From positions 1-38,928 of the forward strand of contig NZ_DIXC01000044.1 of NCBI RefSeq assembly GCF_002435945.1: a stretch of 38,928 bases of DNA. Direction: 5' to 3'. The position numbers and the translations under genes were made by a program. Position 1 is the stretch's first letter; every line of letters begins with the position of its first letter. The notes below the pieces were generated by a model. The model was given only the letters and a program-made list of their open reading frames with translations. It did no database searches and was not told the origin of the DNA. Below, one piece after another: positions 1 through 8,233 of the stretch. Origin of the DNA: Mesotoga sp. UBA6090 (GTDB taxonomy: Bacteria > Thermotogota > Thermotogae > Petrotogales > Kosmotogaceae).

Positions 1-209
1 TAACGAGGAATAAACCTAGAGAAAACAACCCTAACTCAGTCTTTTCAAAGCTTTAAATGGTTTTCATCGTTAGACTTTTCGGGAACTTAGGCTGTAAGCC
101 CTAACCCTGCAATCCGGAATCCATTTCTAATATAGTTTTTTAGAGGGCCTATACTCCCATCACACAATCGGCTGCTTCATCTGAACTGCTGTTCTTCAAT
201 CCGCAGTTA
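1..209. other. Left-edge intergenic stretch, no gene seen
   Basis: I see no open frame with a ribosome binding site here. A weak imperfect hairpin (TTAGGCT / AGCCCTAA around 86-104) lies downstream of the - strand gene ending at 210. It has no clear T-tract on either strand, so I do not call it a terminator. Confidence 0.5.
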
Positions 210-2522
210 CTATTCCTGAGAACCGGAACCAGCTCTAGAGAGTGAAATTGCGAAAACGTGTACATTAGGCATTTGAGGTAATACTATTCCCTTTAAGGGT
301 TTGTCGAGAAGATCGACACAACGGTAATACAACATGCATTTAGTTCTCTCTGTGTTGCCTGTATTATCATATCTACCTGAAAACTCGAAGGCGATTTCCT
401 CTCCTGTCGAAGGTCCACCGCACCAATCGGAAAAAGATACAGGAATTGTCTGCTGCGAATTATCTTCATAGATGAGCAGGGCTTCACCGAAATAGTCACC
501 GTGATTAGCGCTACCGAGAATGCAGATTTTGTCGAACACTTCCGCCGACAATTCTATTGCCTGCCCTGTGAGCCGAAAGTTGTCGTCGCCTTCGATGTTT
601 ACAACAAATCTGGTATTTCTCACTGAAAGGAACCCGTGTTCTAGATTCTTCTCCAATTCAGAGGATATGAATGAAGCTCCAAACAGCCCCTGAGGATTGT
701 CGAAATTTGCTATCTTTCTCTCATCGGAGGCTGCTATTCCGTTGTTGTTGAAGAGCTCTCTGAGGTTCAGATGAAGTACATTCCCATCTTCGATAGTATC
801 AACTGCCAATGAAGGTACTTCAGCGAACCTTCTCTCTCTTTCATAGATTCTCCCATTTTCAAACGAGAGCCCTTTATCGATTCCAGCGTGCTCTTTGAAG
901 TTGAGAATTAGTGATTCATTGTCTTTGATAAGATAAACAGCCGCGAGATTAGGCACAAGAATTATCTGGTCGAGATCAAAACTGCCCTCAGTTACCCTTC
1001 CTCCGACAGTTAGAGTTGTCTCCTTACCGGTTCCACTTACAGTGCCTATTTTCACGATAGTCTTCTCGCTCATTTCAACTGTCTTCTCAGATCTCGAATC
1101 ACCAAGTTTTACTGTGAAGACTGCGGTTTTTGATCTTACTTCGTTCAGGGCTGCAAATACCGAATAAGACGCCTCTGCCAGCGTTACCGAAAGACGAAGG
1201 CTAAATGCTCCGGAGATCTTCATTACTGCGTTGCCTGAAACCCCAGCACTCTGAACTACTTCTATCTCGGAGAGACCGGCCCTCATAGACTCTGCTTCTA
1301 TGATTTCAACTGGTGTCAGGATTTCGACATCTTCAGAGAAGAAGCGTTCAAACTCGCTGGGAAGTCTGCTGATTCTCTCAAGCGAAAGAAGCATGGAGAT
1401 CGTAGATTCTGCCCCTGCATTCCTGTTTATGTGTGAGAACTCAAGTCCGTCAAATCCCTCTCCATTTCTTCCTATCATGGATTGATTCAGCCTGTTCGCT
1501 CCGAGGAACCAGCTCCCTAGCAGAGCAGTTATTACAGCGATATCCTCGTCTTTTGTGAGATCGTACAGACTGTAGCCAGCTGAAATTGCGGATTCTGCTG
1601 CATAGGCGATCTGCGGGAAGAGCTGTAAATAGCTCGAAATTGAGTAAAGGGGCCCCGCATTTATAAGGAGCATAGAGCTTTGCTTGAATGATTCTGCCGA
1701 GATTTCAAGAAGGCTGTCGTTTCCTAGAATCTCTCCCGCCACTGCCAACGCTTCCAGCTGTCTCGATCCCCACCCGTGCCAGAAGTATCTCGGTTCTGAA
1801 GGCGATGATTCGTCGACAAGACCATTGAAAATCGAGTCCTCATTTTGAATGACTTTGCTCTGCAGAGCGGCCGCACACCTCTTTATGAAACTTCCCACTA
1901 GCGCATCGTTGCTTATGGCATATAACTCCGCTGCACCAAGAAGAACTACTGAGGAAAGATCGGTGTATCCCTGTATCAGACCGTCCTGTTCAAAGTTGAT
2001 TATTCTTCGGAAGCACCTATGTGCAGCATCAGTCAGCCTAACCGAAAACTCGGGGTCACAATCCCGAGATATCCGTGCTCCGGTTGTAAGTGCCCATAAT
2101 GCTCGAGCTGCCCACCAGTTGCCTCCCTTTCTTGATGTGGGACCGTTTCTGTTGATTCTACCGTCCTCGAAGACAAAATTATAGAAATCTCCATCACTGT
2201 CCTGCATGGAAAGCACAAATTCGAGAGCTTCTTTAGCACGATCGTAGTGTTGTTCCGTTCCCGAGGTTTCAAAGAGCCTTGAGTAAAGAATTGCAGCTCT
2301 TGCAACATCATCGACGCATGTCACTCCTTCACCCGGAGCGTCGGCATGCCTGTAATTGCCGTCAGGAAGCCTGTCCGCATAGATCCAGTAACCGATTTCA
2401 CTTTCTCCTTCAACGGCAAAATGATCTCTGAGAAACTCAAGATGATCCAGATTAATCTGAACTTCAATTCCTATAAGCATTAACGAAATCAGAAGTACTG
2501 GAATAATCAACGCTCTCTTCAT
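210..2522 (-). CDS. Secreted (alpha/alpha)6-toroid glycosidase-like protein with carbohydrate-binding-type C-terminal domains
   Basis: This 770-residue protein begins with a basic-hydrophobic export signal (MKRALIIPVLLISLMLIG). The start is the ATG at 2522, not the in-frame TTG 12 nt upstream, because GGAGGTG lies between them. Residues of about 30-400 are helical and aromatic-rich with motifs typical of six-hairpin toroids: CVDDVARAAI, GNWWAARALWAL, WHGWGSRQLEAL and GAEST. About residues 405-530 (starting near IEAESM) resemble a CBM6/35-like beta-sandwich. The last 200 residues resemble the beta-sandwich modules ending in an 'LPxxPNVHVFAISL' pattern that accompany some bacterial glycosidases. 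It is probably the second gene of a LacI-controlled operon with the secreted protein upstream, so a role in extracytoplasmic glycan breakdown is inferred. I cannot assign a GH or PL family or catalytic residues. It might be a glycan-binding rather than a catalytic protein. Confidence 0.72.
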   Translation of the reverse strand: MKRALIIPVLLISLMLIGIEVQINLDHLEFLRDHFAVEGESEIGYWIYADRLPDGNYRHADAPGEGVTCVDDVARAAILYSRLFETSGTEQHYDRAKEALEFVLSMQDSDGDFYNFVFEDGRINRNGPTSRKGGNWWAARALWALTTGARISRDCDPEFSVRLTDAAHRCFRRIINFEQDGLIQGYTDLSSVVLLGAAELYAISNDALVGSFIKRCAAALQSKVIQNEDSIFNGLVDESSPSEPRYFWHGWGSRQLEALAVAGEILGNDSLLEISAESFKQSSMLLINAGPLYSISSYLQLFPQIAYAAESAISAGYSLYDLTKDEDIAVITALLGSWFLGANRLNQSMIGRNGEGFDGLEFSHINRNAGAESTISMLLSLERISRLPSEFERFFSEDVEILTPVEIIEAESMRAGLSEIEVVQSAGVSGNAVMKISGAFSLRLSVTLAEASYSVFAALNEVRSKTAVFTVKLGDSRSEKTVEMSEKTIVKIGTVSGTGKETTLTVGGRVTEGSFDLDQIILVPNLAAVYLIKDNESLILNFKEHAGIDKGLSFENGRIYERERRFAEVPSLAVDTIEDGNVLHLNLRELFNNNGIAASDERKIANFDNPQGLFGASFISSELEKNLEHGFLSVRNTRFVVNIEGDDNFRLTGQAIELSAEVFDKICILGSANHGDYFGEALLIYEDNSQQTIPVSFSDWCGGPSTGEEIAFEFSGRYDNTGNTERTKCMLYYRCVDLLDKPLKGIVLPQMPNVHVFAISLSRAGSGSQE

Positions 2523-2539
2523 AGGCACCTCCAAAAGAA

Positions 2540-2566
2540 AAGGGTGAGAGGAAGCCTCTCACCCTT
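2540..2566 (-). terminator. Intergenic 12-bp hairpin with T-rich tail between the two secreted-protein genes
   Basis: AAGGGTGAGAGG pairs perfectly with CCTCTCACCCTT around a 3-nt loop. Read on the - strand it is followed directly by TTTTCTTTT and then by the GGAGGTG ribosome binding site of the next gene. It could be a leaky intrinsic terminator or a 3'-end-stabilising hairpin that sets different expression of the two genes. Confidence 0.7.
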
Positions 2567-2579
2567 CATTAAAGATCAG

Positions 2580-3905
2580 TTACTCTCCTATCTTAAGTGA
2601 TTGAATCTCTGATTTCTTCATTTCAACGAATTCTATCGAGTCCTCTATCGAGTCGGCATTGTATATCGAGTAAACCCTCTTGAAACTGACAACATCTCCT
2701 GCCACAAAGTGCCTTACATAGTCTTCCCAATTCGATGATACGTAGCCTTTCGTACTCTCGAAGATATCGATCTCACCTGGCATCCATTCGAAGTATCCGT
2801 CTCTGAATTCTCTGCTCTCATATACCCAGGTGAGGCCACCCATCCACTTTTCATAGTCGGCGACCACGACTGGAACCTCTGGATTTATCTCTGCTACACC
2901 AGTCTTCAACGACTGCGAGTAGTTGGCTCTCCAGCTCTCCTGGGAGGCAAAAATGTATGTTGCACCCCACCAGAGAGGTCTCATCGAATCGACAGCAGGG
3001 AAAACTATGTAAGGTTTGTTTCCGGAAAACATGATCGCATTTCTATCAAGCCAGTATTCTAGCGGTGTAATATTCAGCTGATCGGCCCAGAGAAGTCTTC
3101 TGAATACGGGGAGCGTATGGACCGTGTCTTCGGCTGCGTCAGTCAATACTCTTGTTGCCATTATCTGCAGTTTCATTAGTTCGGCGTATGTCGCAAATTC
3201 AAAGGTGTTATGAGAAATGATATCTCCATTGCTGAATAATGTTGTAATTATCTTTTGGGTTATTCCGAGGAACGGTTGGGCTTCAAGCGTGCTGGCTACT
3301 GTTATTCCTACGGGGCCTGCCGGAAGAACTGTAGCTTCCTTTACTATGAAGTCTCCAGTTGTCTTTTCCTCATGTCGTCCGTATTCGCCATCTACGTAGT
3401 ATGTAGATCCAACGTAGCCGGACATTCTCACAATTCCCAGTTCGTCTACGACCGTGCCCTCTACATCTCCAAAGCCTGTAACCTTTACTAGACCCTTGCT
3501 ATTCGCTACTGCAGTTATCTCTCCAATCTCGATAAGCCACTGTCCTTCTTCCTCCACAACCTTCCCCACTGCATCGAACTCCGGTGGAAGAATATCGAAA
3601 TCGTCGGTAACTGTGATTTCTGCAGGTCCTGTAACCAGAAAGGCCATAACATCCCCGGACGACAGTTTGCCATTAAGATCGGTATCGTCAATTTGATAAG
3701 GAAGCTCCTTCCCATCCTGAACTACTCTCAGCGAATCCCAGTTAGCGTCAAAGTCAACTCCAACAAGATCAAGGATCTCGCTCATGGTTATTGTCACTGC
3801 AATAGGCTCGCCGGTGAAGCAATTGACAGATACAGGAACCTTAACAGTTTCAGCAGCAAGAAAGACCGAAACCAATATAAAGAACAGAACCAAGAACTTT
3901 TTCAT
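2580..3905 (-). CDS. Secreted protein of unknown function (possible DUF4861-like)
   Basis: This 441-residue protein has a clear signal peptide (MKKFLVLFFILVSVFLAAE). The start is the ATG at 3905, preceded by GGAGGTG on the - strand; the longer frame up to 3950 has no such signal and would run through the operator. The N-terminal half contains 'VVQDGKELPYQIDD' followed by 'LNGKLSSGD', which reminds me of the N-terminal beta-rich part of DUF4861 proteins found in polysaccharide-use loci. That resemblance is weak and from memory. The second half is rich in Trp and Tyr (WWGATYIFASQESWRANY), consistent with a sugar-binding surface. It is the first gene of the - strand arm, with a LacI-type operator 26 nt upstream of the start, and precedes the toroid protein gene. 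No catalytic residues can be assigned. Confidence 0.7.
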   Translation of the reverse strand: MKKFLVLFFILVSVFLAAETVKVPVSVNCFTGEPIAVTITMSEILDLVGVDFDANWDSLRVVQDGKELPYQIDDTDLNGKLSSGDVMAFLVTGPAEITVTDDFDILPPEFDAVGKVVEEEGQWLIEIGEITAVANSKGLVKVTGFGDVEGTVVDELGIVRMSGYVGSTYYVDGEYGRHEEKTTGDFIVKEATVLPAGPVGITVASTLEAQPFLGITQKIITTLFSNGDIISHNTFEFATYAELMKLQIMATRVLTDAAEDTVHTLPVFRRLLWADQLNITPLEYWLDRNAIMFSGNKPYIVFPAVDSMRPLWWGATYIFASQESWRANYSQSLKTGVAEINPEVPVVVADYEKWMGGLTWVYESREFRDGYFEWMPGEIDIFESTKGYVSSNWEDYVRHFVAGDVVSFKRVYSIYNADSIEDSIEFVEMKKSEIQSLKIGE

Positions 3906-3930
3906 ACAAACACCTCCCAGAAAGTCGATA

Positions 3931-3944
3931 TGAAATCGCTTACA
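3931..3944 (-). promoter_or_regulatory. LacI-family operator 1 (controls the - strand secreted-protein genes)
   Basis: The 14-mer TGAAATCGCTTACA fits the LacI/GalR pattern TGNAANCGNTTNCA exactly. Read on the - strand it is TGTAAGCGATTTCA, differing at two positions from the operator at 4231-4244. It starts about 10 nt downstream of a TATAAT box (3960-3955, - strand), so a bound repressor would sit over the early transcribed region. Confidence 0.75.
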
Positions 3945-3954
3945 TATCAATGAG

Positions 3955-3960
3955 ATTATA
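3955..3960 (-). promoter_or_regulatory. Candidate -10 box (TATAAT) for the secreted-protein operon
   Basis: A perfect TATAAT is present on the - strand, about 50 nt upstream of the start codon at 3905 and just upstream of operator 1. No good -35 hexamer is seen at 16-18 nt, so the promoter may need an activator or simply be weak. Confidence 0.5.
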
Positions 3961-4213
3961 GAATCTTATGACTTCTTTGATCTAAAAGAATTATGGTTAT
4001 GCGTGAACGATTAATGATGCCAGTGAGTTAAGAAGACTATGTTGCTCGCTTTTTCACAATATTGCTTGTGTTTTAATCAGTGATGAACACCATGCAACGC
4101 AATAGAGAGATACAGAAATATAAGACGCGTATTTCTAGCTTGATCGTTCTTGTTCATCATCATTTGATCCTAATTGACCAGGAATAGATGTGATTATCCT
4201 AACTAAATAAGGG

Positions 4214-4221
4214 TATATTAT
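4214..4221 (+). promoter_or_regulatory. Candidate -10 box (TATATT/TATTAT) for the lacI-ABC-GH130 operon
   Basis: Overlapping TATATT (4214-4219) and TATTAT (4216-4221) lie about 10 nt upstream of operator 2. This spacing mirrors the divergent promoter. The -35 region is poor (TTATCC at 4194-4199 is the nearest). The rest of the 356-nt divergent intergenic region (3906-4262) shows no gene. Confidence 0.4.
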
Positions 4222-4230
4222 TCTTGTGGC

Positions 4231-4244
4231 TGTAAGCGTTTACA
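4231..4244 (+). promoter_or_regulatory. LacI-family operator 2 (controls the lacI-ABC-GH130 arm)
   Basis: TGTAAGCGTTTACA is a near-palindrome with the central CG typical of LacI/GalR operators (TGNAANCGNTTNCA). It lies between the candidate -10 box and the ribosome binding site of the regulator gene, which implies autoregulation and repression of the downstream transporter and enzyme genes. Confidence 0.8.
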
Positions 4245-4262
4245 TATATTGAGGTGATACTT

Positions 4263-5240
4263 ATGTCTGCAAAACTATCCGATGTCGCCAGATTAGCAGA
4301 AGTCTCAACAGCAACAGTTTCCAGAGTGCTAAACAAAAGCGGATACGTTTCTCAGAAATCCAGAGAAAAGGTCCTGTCGGCTGTAGAAGAACTCGAATAC
4401 AGCCCTTCTAGAGTTGCCAGTTATCTCGCGAGCCGGAAGCTCACTTTCAATATTGGAATTGTCGCAGGAAAGAGGTTGTCCCGGATTCTCTCTGATAAGT
4501 CAGATCAGTTTTATACTATTGTTCTAAATGGAGTGAAAGCATTTTTCAAAAGCAATAATATGAGAGGTGAGCTTATTCCAATCAATGAGTTTTCGAACGA
4601 CTTTGATGGATACCTCATGATTGGAGGAGAAATAAAGGAAAATGATGTTAGAAGAGTTAAGAGCAGGGGAAAGCCGGTTGTGCTTATTGACCAATACTTG
4701 GCCGGAGTGAAAGTCGATTGTGTCGTCTCTGATGGATATGACGGAGCCATTTATGGAATCAGAAAGTTGCTTTCAAAGGGATTGAAGAAGATTGTGAACA
4801 TCCATGGTCCCTTGTCTCACTTTGGCTTCAAGGATAGGTACGATGGCTATGTTTCGGCAATGGAAAGCGCCGGTCTCCTTCCGAAAGCATTTGAATTCGA
4901 TGAGGAGAACGATAACATGAGCCCCATTATCGATCTCTTGCTTTCGAGATATGGACTTCCAGATGCTGTCTTTGGATGCAACGATACTGCAGCGATAAGA
5001 GCAATGGAAGAGCTGCAGGCTAGAGGAATAAGAATTCCACAAGAGGTCTCGATAATTGGATTTGATGATATAGTGTGTTCTTCAGCCACCTCTCCATCAC
5101 TAACAACTTTCAAGATCTTCAAGCATGAGATGGGAGTCGTTGCATCAAGAAGATTGCAAAGCTTGCTAATCGGAAATGAGCCTCATCCGACGAAGATTTC
5201 CTTATTCACTGAATTCATTCAGAGAGAGAGCACTTCATAG
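4263..5240 (+). CDS. LacI/GalR-family transcriptional regulator
   Basis: This 325-residue regulator has the classic N-terminal helix-turn-helix (KLSDVARLAEVSTATVSRVLN, residues about 4-25) and hinge helix (PSRVASYLASRK), then a periplasmic-binding-protein-like ligand domain ending with the usual 'IIGFDDI...LTTFK' region. The ATG at 4263 has GAGGTG six nt upstream; the in-frame GTG at 4254 overlaps that site and is rejected. The gene is first in the transporter/GH130 operon and is flanked by two matching operators, so it most likely acts as a local, sugar-relieved repressor of both arms. The effector is unknown; a mannoside or mannose-containing disaccharide is the natural guess from the enzymes beside it. 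Confidence 0.93.
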   Translation: MSAKLSDVARLAEVSTATVSRVLNKSGYVSQKSREKVLSAVEELEYSPSRVASYLASRKLTFNIGIVAGKRLSRILSDKSDQFYTIVLNGVKAFFKSNNMRGELIPINEFSNDFDGYLMIGGEIKENDVRRVKSRGKPVVLIDQYLAGVKVDCVVSDGYDGAIYGIRKLLSKGLKKIVNIHGPLSHFGFKDRYDGYVSAMESAGLLPKAFEFDEENDNMSPIIDLLLSRYGLPDAVFGCNDTAAIRAMEELQARGIRIPQEVSIIGFDDIVCSSATSPSLTTFKIFKHEMGVVASRRLQSLLIGNEPHPTKISLFTEFIQRESTS

Positions 5241-5258
5241 AAAAGGAGGTAAAGCATC

Positions 5259-6509
5259 ATGAAAAAGACTGTTCTATTAGCAGTGTTCCTGTGTTCCCTT
5301 ATTGGTTTATTTGGCATTGAACTGGTATTCTGGACAGCACCCAATCCCCTCCAGGAAAGCTTCTGGAAGGAGGTTGTTACAGAGTGGAATCAGAATAACC
5401 CTGACATCCAGATAAAGTGGTCAACGATTCCCGCTGCGGGTAGTTCAGAAGAAGCTATACTAACATCAATAGCATCTGGAAGAATGCCAGATATCTGTAC
5501 AAACATCTTCTCGGGCTTTGCAGCACAGCTTATTGAAGCAGATATACTAGTCCCCTTGAATTCTTTCCCGGATTTCTGGGAACTGATGGAACAGAGAAAA
5601 ATGACCACCATTGTTGAAAACTGGAAGTTTGGAAGCGACTATTACGTACTGCCCATTTACTCTAACCCCATTATGATGTGGTGGAGATCAGACATTCTGA
5701 AGGAGCTGGGTTATGACAAGCCGCCCAGAACCTACTCGGAAATCTATGAGATTAGCGAGAAGTACTCAGTGCCCTATGAAAAGTATGGAACGCTAGCAGT
5801 TATGGGCAGAAACTGGTACGACAGGTGGTACGACTTCATAACTTACTATTACGCTGCTAGCGAAGGTTCTCCATATCTCGATGTTGAAAAGGCAAGAGCT
5901 CTATTCAACAACGACACTGGAAAAGAAGTCGTTACGTTCATCGACACAATGTTTAGAAATGATTGGACGGCAGTTGATCTGGGTAGCAATCCGTTTTACT
6001 TTGGAGTCGTTCTTGGAGGCATATTTGGACCGTGGGAGATAAATCAAGCTAGGAATCTCTTCCCGGATGTCTTTGATCATATAACAATAACTCCTCCTCC
6101 AGTTCCAGATGATTACCCTGAAGACAAACCGATATTTACTTTCGCTGATACTAAGGGATTAGTCATGTTTGCCACAACAAAGCACAAGGAAGCAGCATGG
6201 AGATTTATCAAATGGGTCTATTCAGATATTGAGAAAGACAGAAAATGGATGGAGGTTACTAATCTTCCACCAGCAAGAGAGGATCTGCTGACTAACCCGA
6301 TATTCCAGGAATACATGGAGGATAATCCAAAGTTTGCTGCCTACGCTAGCCACGTGGCCTATGCGGTCCCCCCAGCTCTTACTACAAAGACAGTTGAAGT
6401 TCAGGAAATTCTCACAACATTTTTGATAGAACAAATAATGTATGGAAAATCCAGTCCATTTGATGCACTAAGTGATGCGGCAACGAGAGTACGTAGAGAG
6501 CTCTTCTAG
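5259..6509 (+). CDS. ABC sugar transporter, extracellular solute-binding protein (family 1)
   Basis: This 416-residue protein has an N-terminal export signal (MKKTVLLAVFLCSLIGLFG) and the mature start IELVFWTAPNP, typical of family 1 carbohydrate-binding proteins. Further matches are 'ILTSIASGRMPDI' and a C-terminal hinge segment 'AAWRFIKWVYSD'. No lipobox cysteine follows the signal peptide, so it may be a soluble or membrane-anchored periplasmic protein. The start has AAAGGAGG eight nt upstream and follows the regulator stop by 18 nt. It should capture the oligosaccharide carried by the two permeases downstream. The many Trp/Tyr residues fit a sugar ligand; the specificity cannot be read from sequence. 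Confidence 0.93.
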   Translation: MKKTVLLAVFLCSLIGLFGIELVFWTAPNPLQESFWKEVVTEWNQNNPDIQIKWSTIPAAGSSEEAILTSIASGRMPDICTNIFSGFAAQLIEADILVPLNSFPDFWELMEQRKMTTIVENWKFGSDYYVLPIYSNPIMMWWRSDILKELGYDKPPRTYSEIYEISEKYSVPYEKYGTLAVMGRNWYDRWYDFITYYYAASEGSPYLDVEKARALFNNDTGKEVVTFIDTMFRNDWTAVDLGSNPFYFGVVLGGIFGPWEINQARNLFPDVFDHITITPPPVPDDYPEDKPIFTFADTKGLVMFATTKHKEAAWRFIKWVYSDIEKDRKWMEVTNLPPAREDLLTNPIFQEYMEDNPKFAAYASHVAYAVPPALTTKTVEVQEILTTFLIEQIMYGKSSPFDALSDAATRVRRELF

Positions 6510-6527
6510 GAGAAGAGGTGATTTACT

Positions 6528-7406
6528 GTGAGGAAGAGATTGAAAACCATCGATGCAATAAAAGGCTGGTCTCTGTCTGGGGGATATCTGTTATACACGG
6601 CAATATTCTGGGGTTACCCATTTGTGTGGCTTGTTATACTTGCTTTGTCAAAATGGAACTACTTCACTCCCAGAAAATTCGTCTGGTTTGAGAACTTCGT
6701 GAAGTTGTTCCAGGATGAGCTCTTCTGGAGGGTCGTACTGAACACCTTCAACTTCATGCTGTATTTCATACCGATGGTTCTCGGTCTCTCCTTGCTTTTC
6801 GCTCTCGGCTTGAAGAGGGTCAAGCTGTTTCGAACTTTCTTCATACTGGCCTTTCTTGTCGCCAATGTCTCCTCCGGAGTTGCCTATTCCATAATCTTTC
6901 AGAAATTGTTCGCAATAAATGGTCCCCTTAATGAACTCACAAGAGCCTTATTCGGAATCACTATTCCCTGGTTTAGCAGCCCTCAACTGGCCACTCTATC
7001 TATTGCTGTGATGGTGACCTGGAAGTTTATCGGTTATTACGGCCTTATCCTCTTTTCCGGGCTTCAGGCAATCCCCGACAGTCTTTATGAAGCGGCAGAA
7101 CTGGATGGCGCGGGGAAAACGACCAGGTTCTTCAGAATCACTCTACCTCTTATTAATCCGTCTTTAGTTATGGTATTAGTTCTTTCTCTTACCCTTACTT
7201 TCGGAATATTCACTGAACCCTTCCTAATCACTGGAGGTGGTCCAATGAGGACTACATACACGTTTCAGATGTTGATTTACACCACAGCATTCCAGAAGAT
7301 TAATCCCGGCTATGCCTCATCACTCGCTATAGTTGTGGCCTTACTAAGCTACGGATGCGTCATACTGACTAGAAAGCTAGTCGAGCGGGATGTGGAAATC
7401 GTATGA
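6528..7406 (+). CDS. ABC sugar transporter permease (MalF/UgpA type)
   Basis: This 292-residue membrane protein has about six hydrophobic segments and the conserved cytoplasmic EAA loop (EAAELDGAGKTTRFFRITLP, residues about 188-207) that docks onto the ATPase. It starts with GTG after AGAGGTG. The stop overlaps the next permease start by 4 nt (ATGA), which indicates translational coupling of the two halves of the channel. With the binding protein it forms a CUT1-type importer. No ATP-binding subunit is encoded nearby. Confidence 0.93.
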   Translation: MRKRLKTIDAIKGWSLSGGYLLYTAIFWGYPFVWLVILALSKWNYFTPRKFVWFENFVKLFQDELFWRVVLNTFNFMLYFIPMVLGLSLLFALGLKRVKLFRTFFILAFLVANVSSGVAYSIIFQKLFAINGPLNELTRALFGITIPWFSSPQLATLSIAVMVTWKFIGYYGLILFSGLQAIPDSLYEAAELDGAGKTTRFFRITLPLINPSLVMVLVLSLTLTFGIFTEPFLITGGGPMRTTYTFQMLIYTTAFQKINPGYASSLAIVVALLSYGCVILTRKLVERDVEIV

Positions 7407-8221
7407 GAAAAATTCCTACAATCATCCTTTACATTGTTCTCTTTACCACCTCCATCGTATGGATCTATCCATACATATGGATGCTATTATCATCGTTCAA
7501 GCCGACCAACGAGATTTACGGCGGATTTCTTCCAAGTCAGTTCACTTTCGAGAATTACAAGTTCATACTGGAAGCTGCCGACAAAATGGAAAGGCCTTTC
7601 GTTCAGGCTCTTGGCAATTCGATTTTCATATCTGTAACCGTCACCTTGGGAGTACTAGTATCCTCGGCTCTGGTCGGTTTCGGACTATCTAGGCTGAGTT
7701 TCAAAGGAAGAAATGCAATATTCAATTTCATAATCTTTCAAATGATATTCCCGGGATTTCTCTTCATTGTCCCTTTATATGTCCTTATAAGGAATCTCGG
7801 TCTCATTGACACCAGAACGGCTCTCATACTTCCTTCACTCGTATCTGCTTGGGGAGTATTCATGTTCACTCAGTCCTTCAGAGCAGTACCTAACGAGTAT
7901 CTGGAAGCGGCCAGAATGGATGGAGCAAATGATCTATGGATAATCACCAAGGTGTTAGTTCCCCTCACAAGTTCAACTGTATCGATCGTAGGCCTCTTCA
8001 CTTTCATTGGAATATGGGATAACTTCATGTGGCCTCTGATTGTTGTGAGCGACTACTCAAAGATGCCGCTTTCCGTACTTCTTGCTAGCTTCAACATGCA
8101 GTACGGAAGCTATCTGGGTCCGGTTCTTGCAGGTTCTGTACTTCAAACTATGCCAATGGTAGTAATATTCCTGGTGTTCAGAAAGTACTTCCTTCAGGGA
8201 ATATCTATGTCATTGAAATAA
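7403..8221 (+). CDS. ABC sugar transporter permease (MalG/UgpE type)
   Basis: This 272-residue partner permease has six predicted membrane segments. Its N-terminus 'WIYPYIWMLLSSFKP' is typical of MalG-like subunits, and the EAA loop reads EAARMDGANDLWIITKVLVP. It overlaps the preceding permease by 4 nt. The C-terminus 'FRKYFLQGISMSLK' carries the usual 'Q-G-hydrophobic-S-G/LK' ending of MalG subunits. Confidence 0.93.
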   Translation: MRKIPTIILYIVLFTTSIVWIYPYIWMLLSSFKPTNEIYGGFLPSQFTFENYKFILEAADKMERPFVQALGNSIFISVTVTLGVLVSSALVGFGLSRLSFKGRNAIFNFIIFQMIFPGFLFIVPLYVLIRNLGLIDTRTALILPSLVSAWGVFMFTQSFRAVPNEYLEAARMDGANDLWIITKVLVPLTSSTVSIVGLFTFIGIWDNFMWPLIVVSDYSKMPLSVLLASFNMQYGSYLGPVLAGSVLQTMPMVVIFLVFRKYFLQGISMSLK

Positions 8222-8233
8222 GGAGTGAGAGTT

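Noticed and set aside
86..104. Possible terminator after the toroid-protein gene
   Set aside because: The stem is imperfect with a bulge and there is no T-tract on the - strand.
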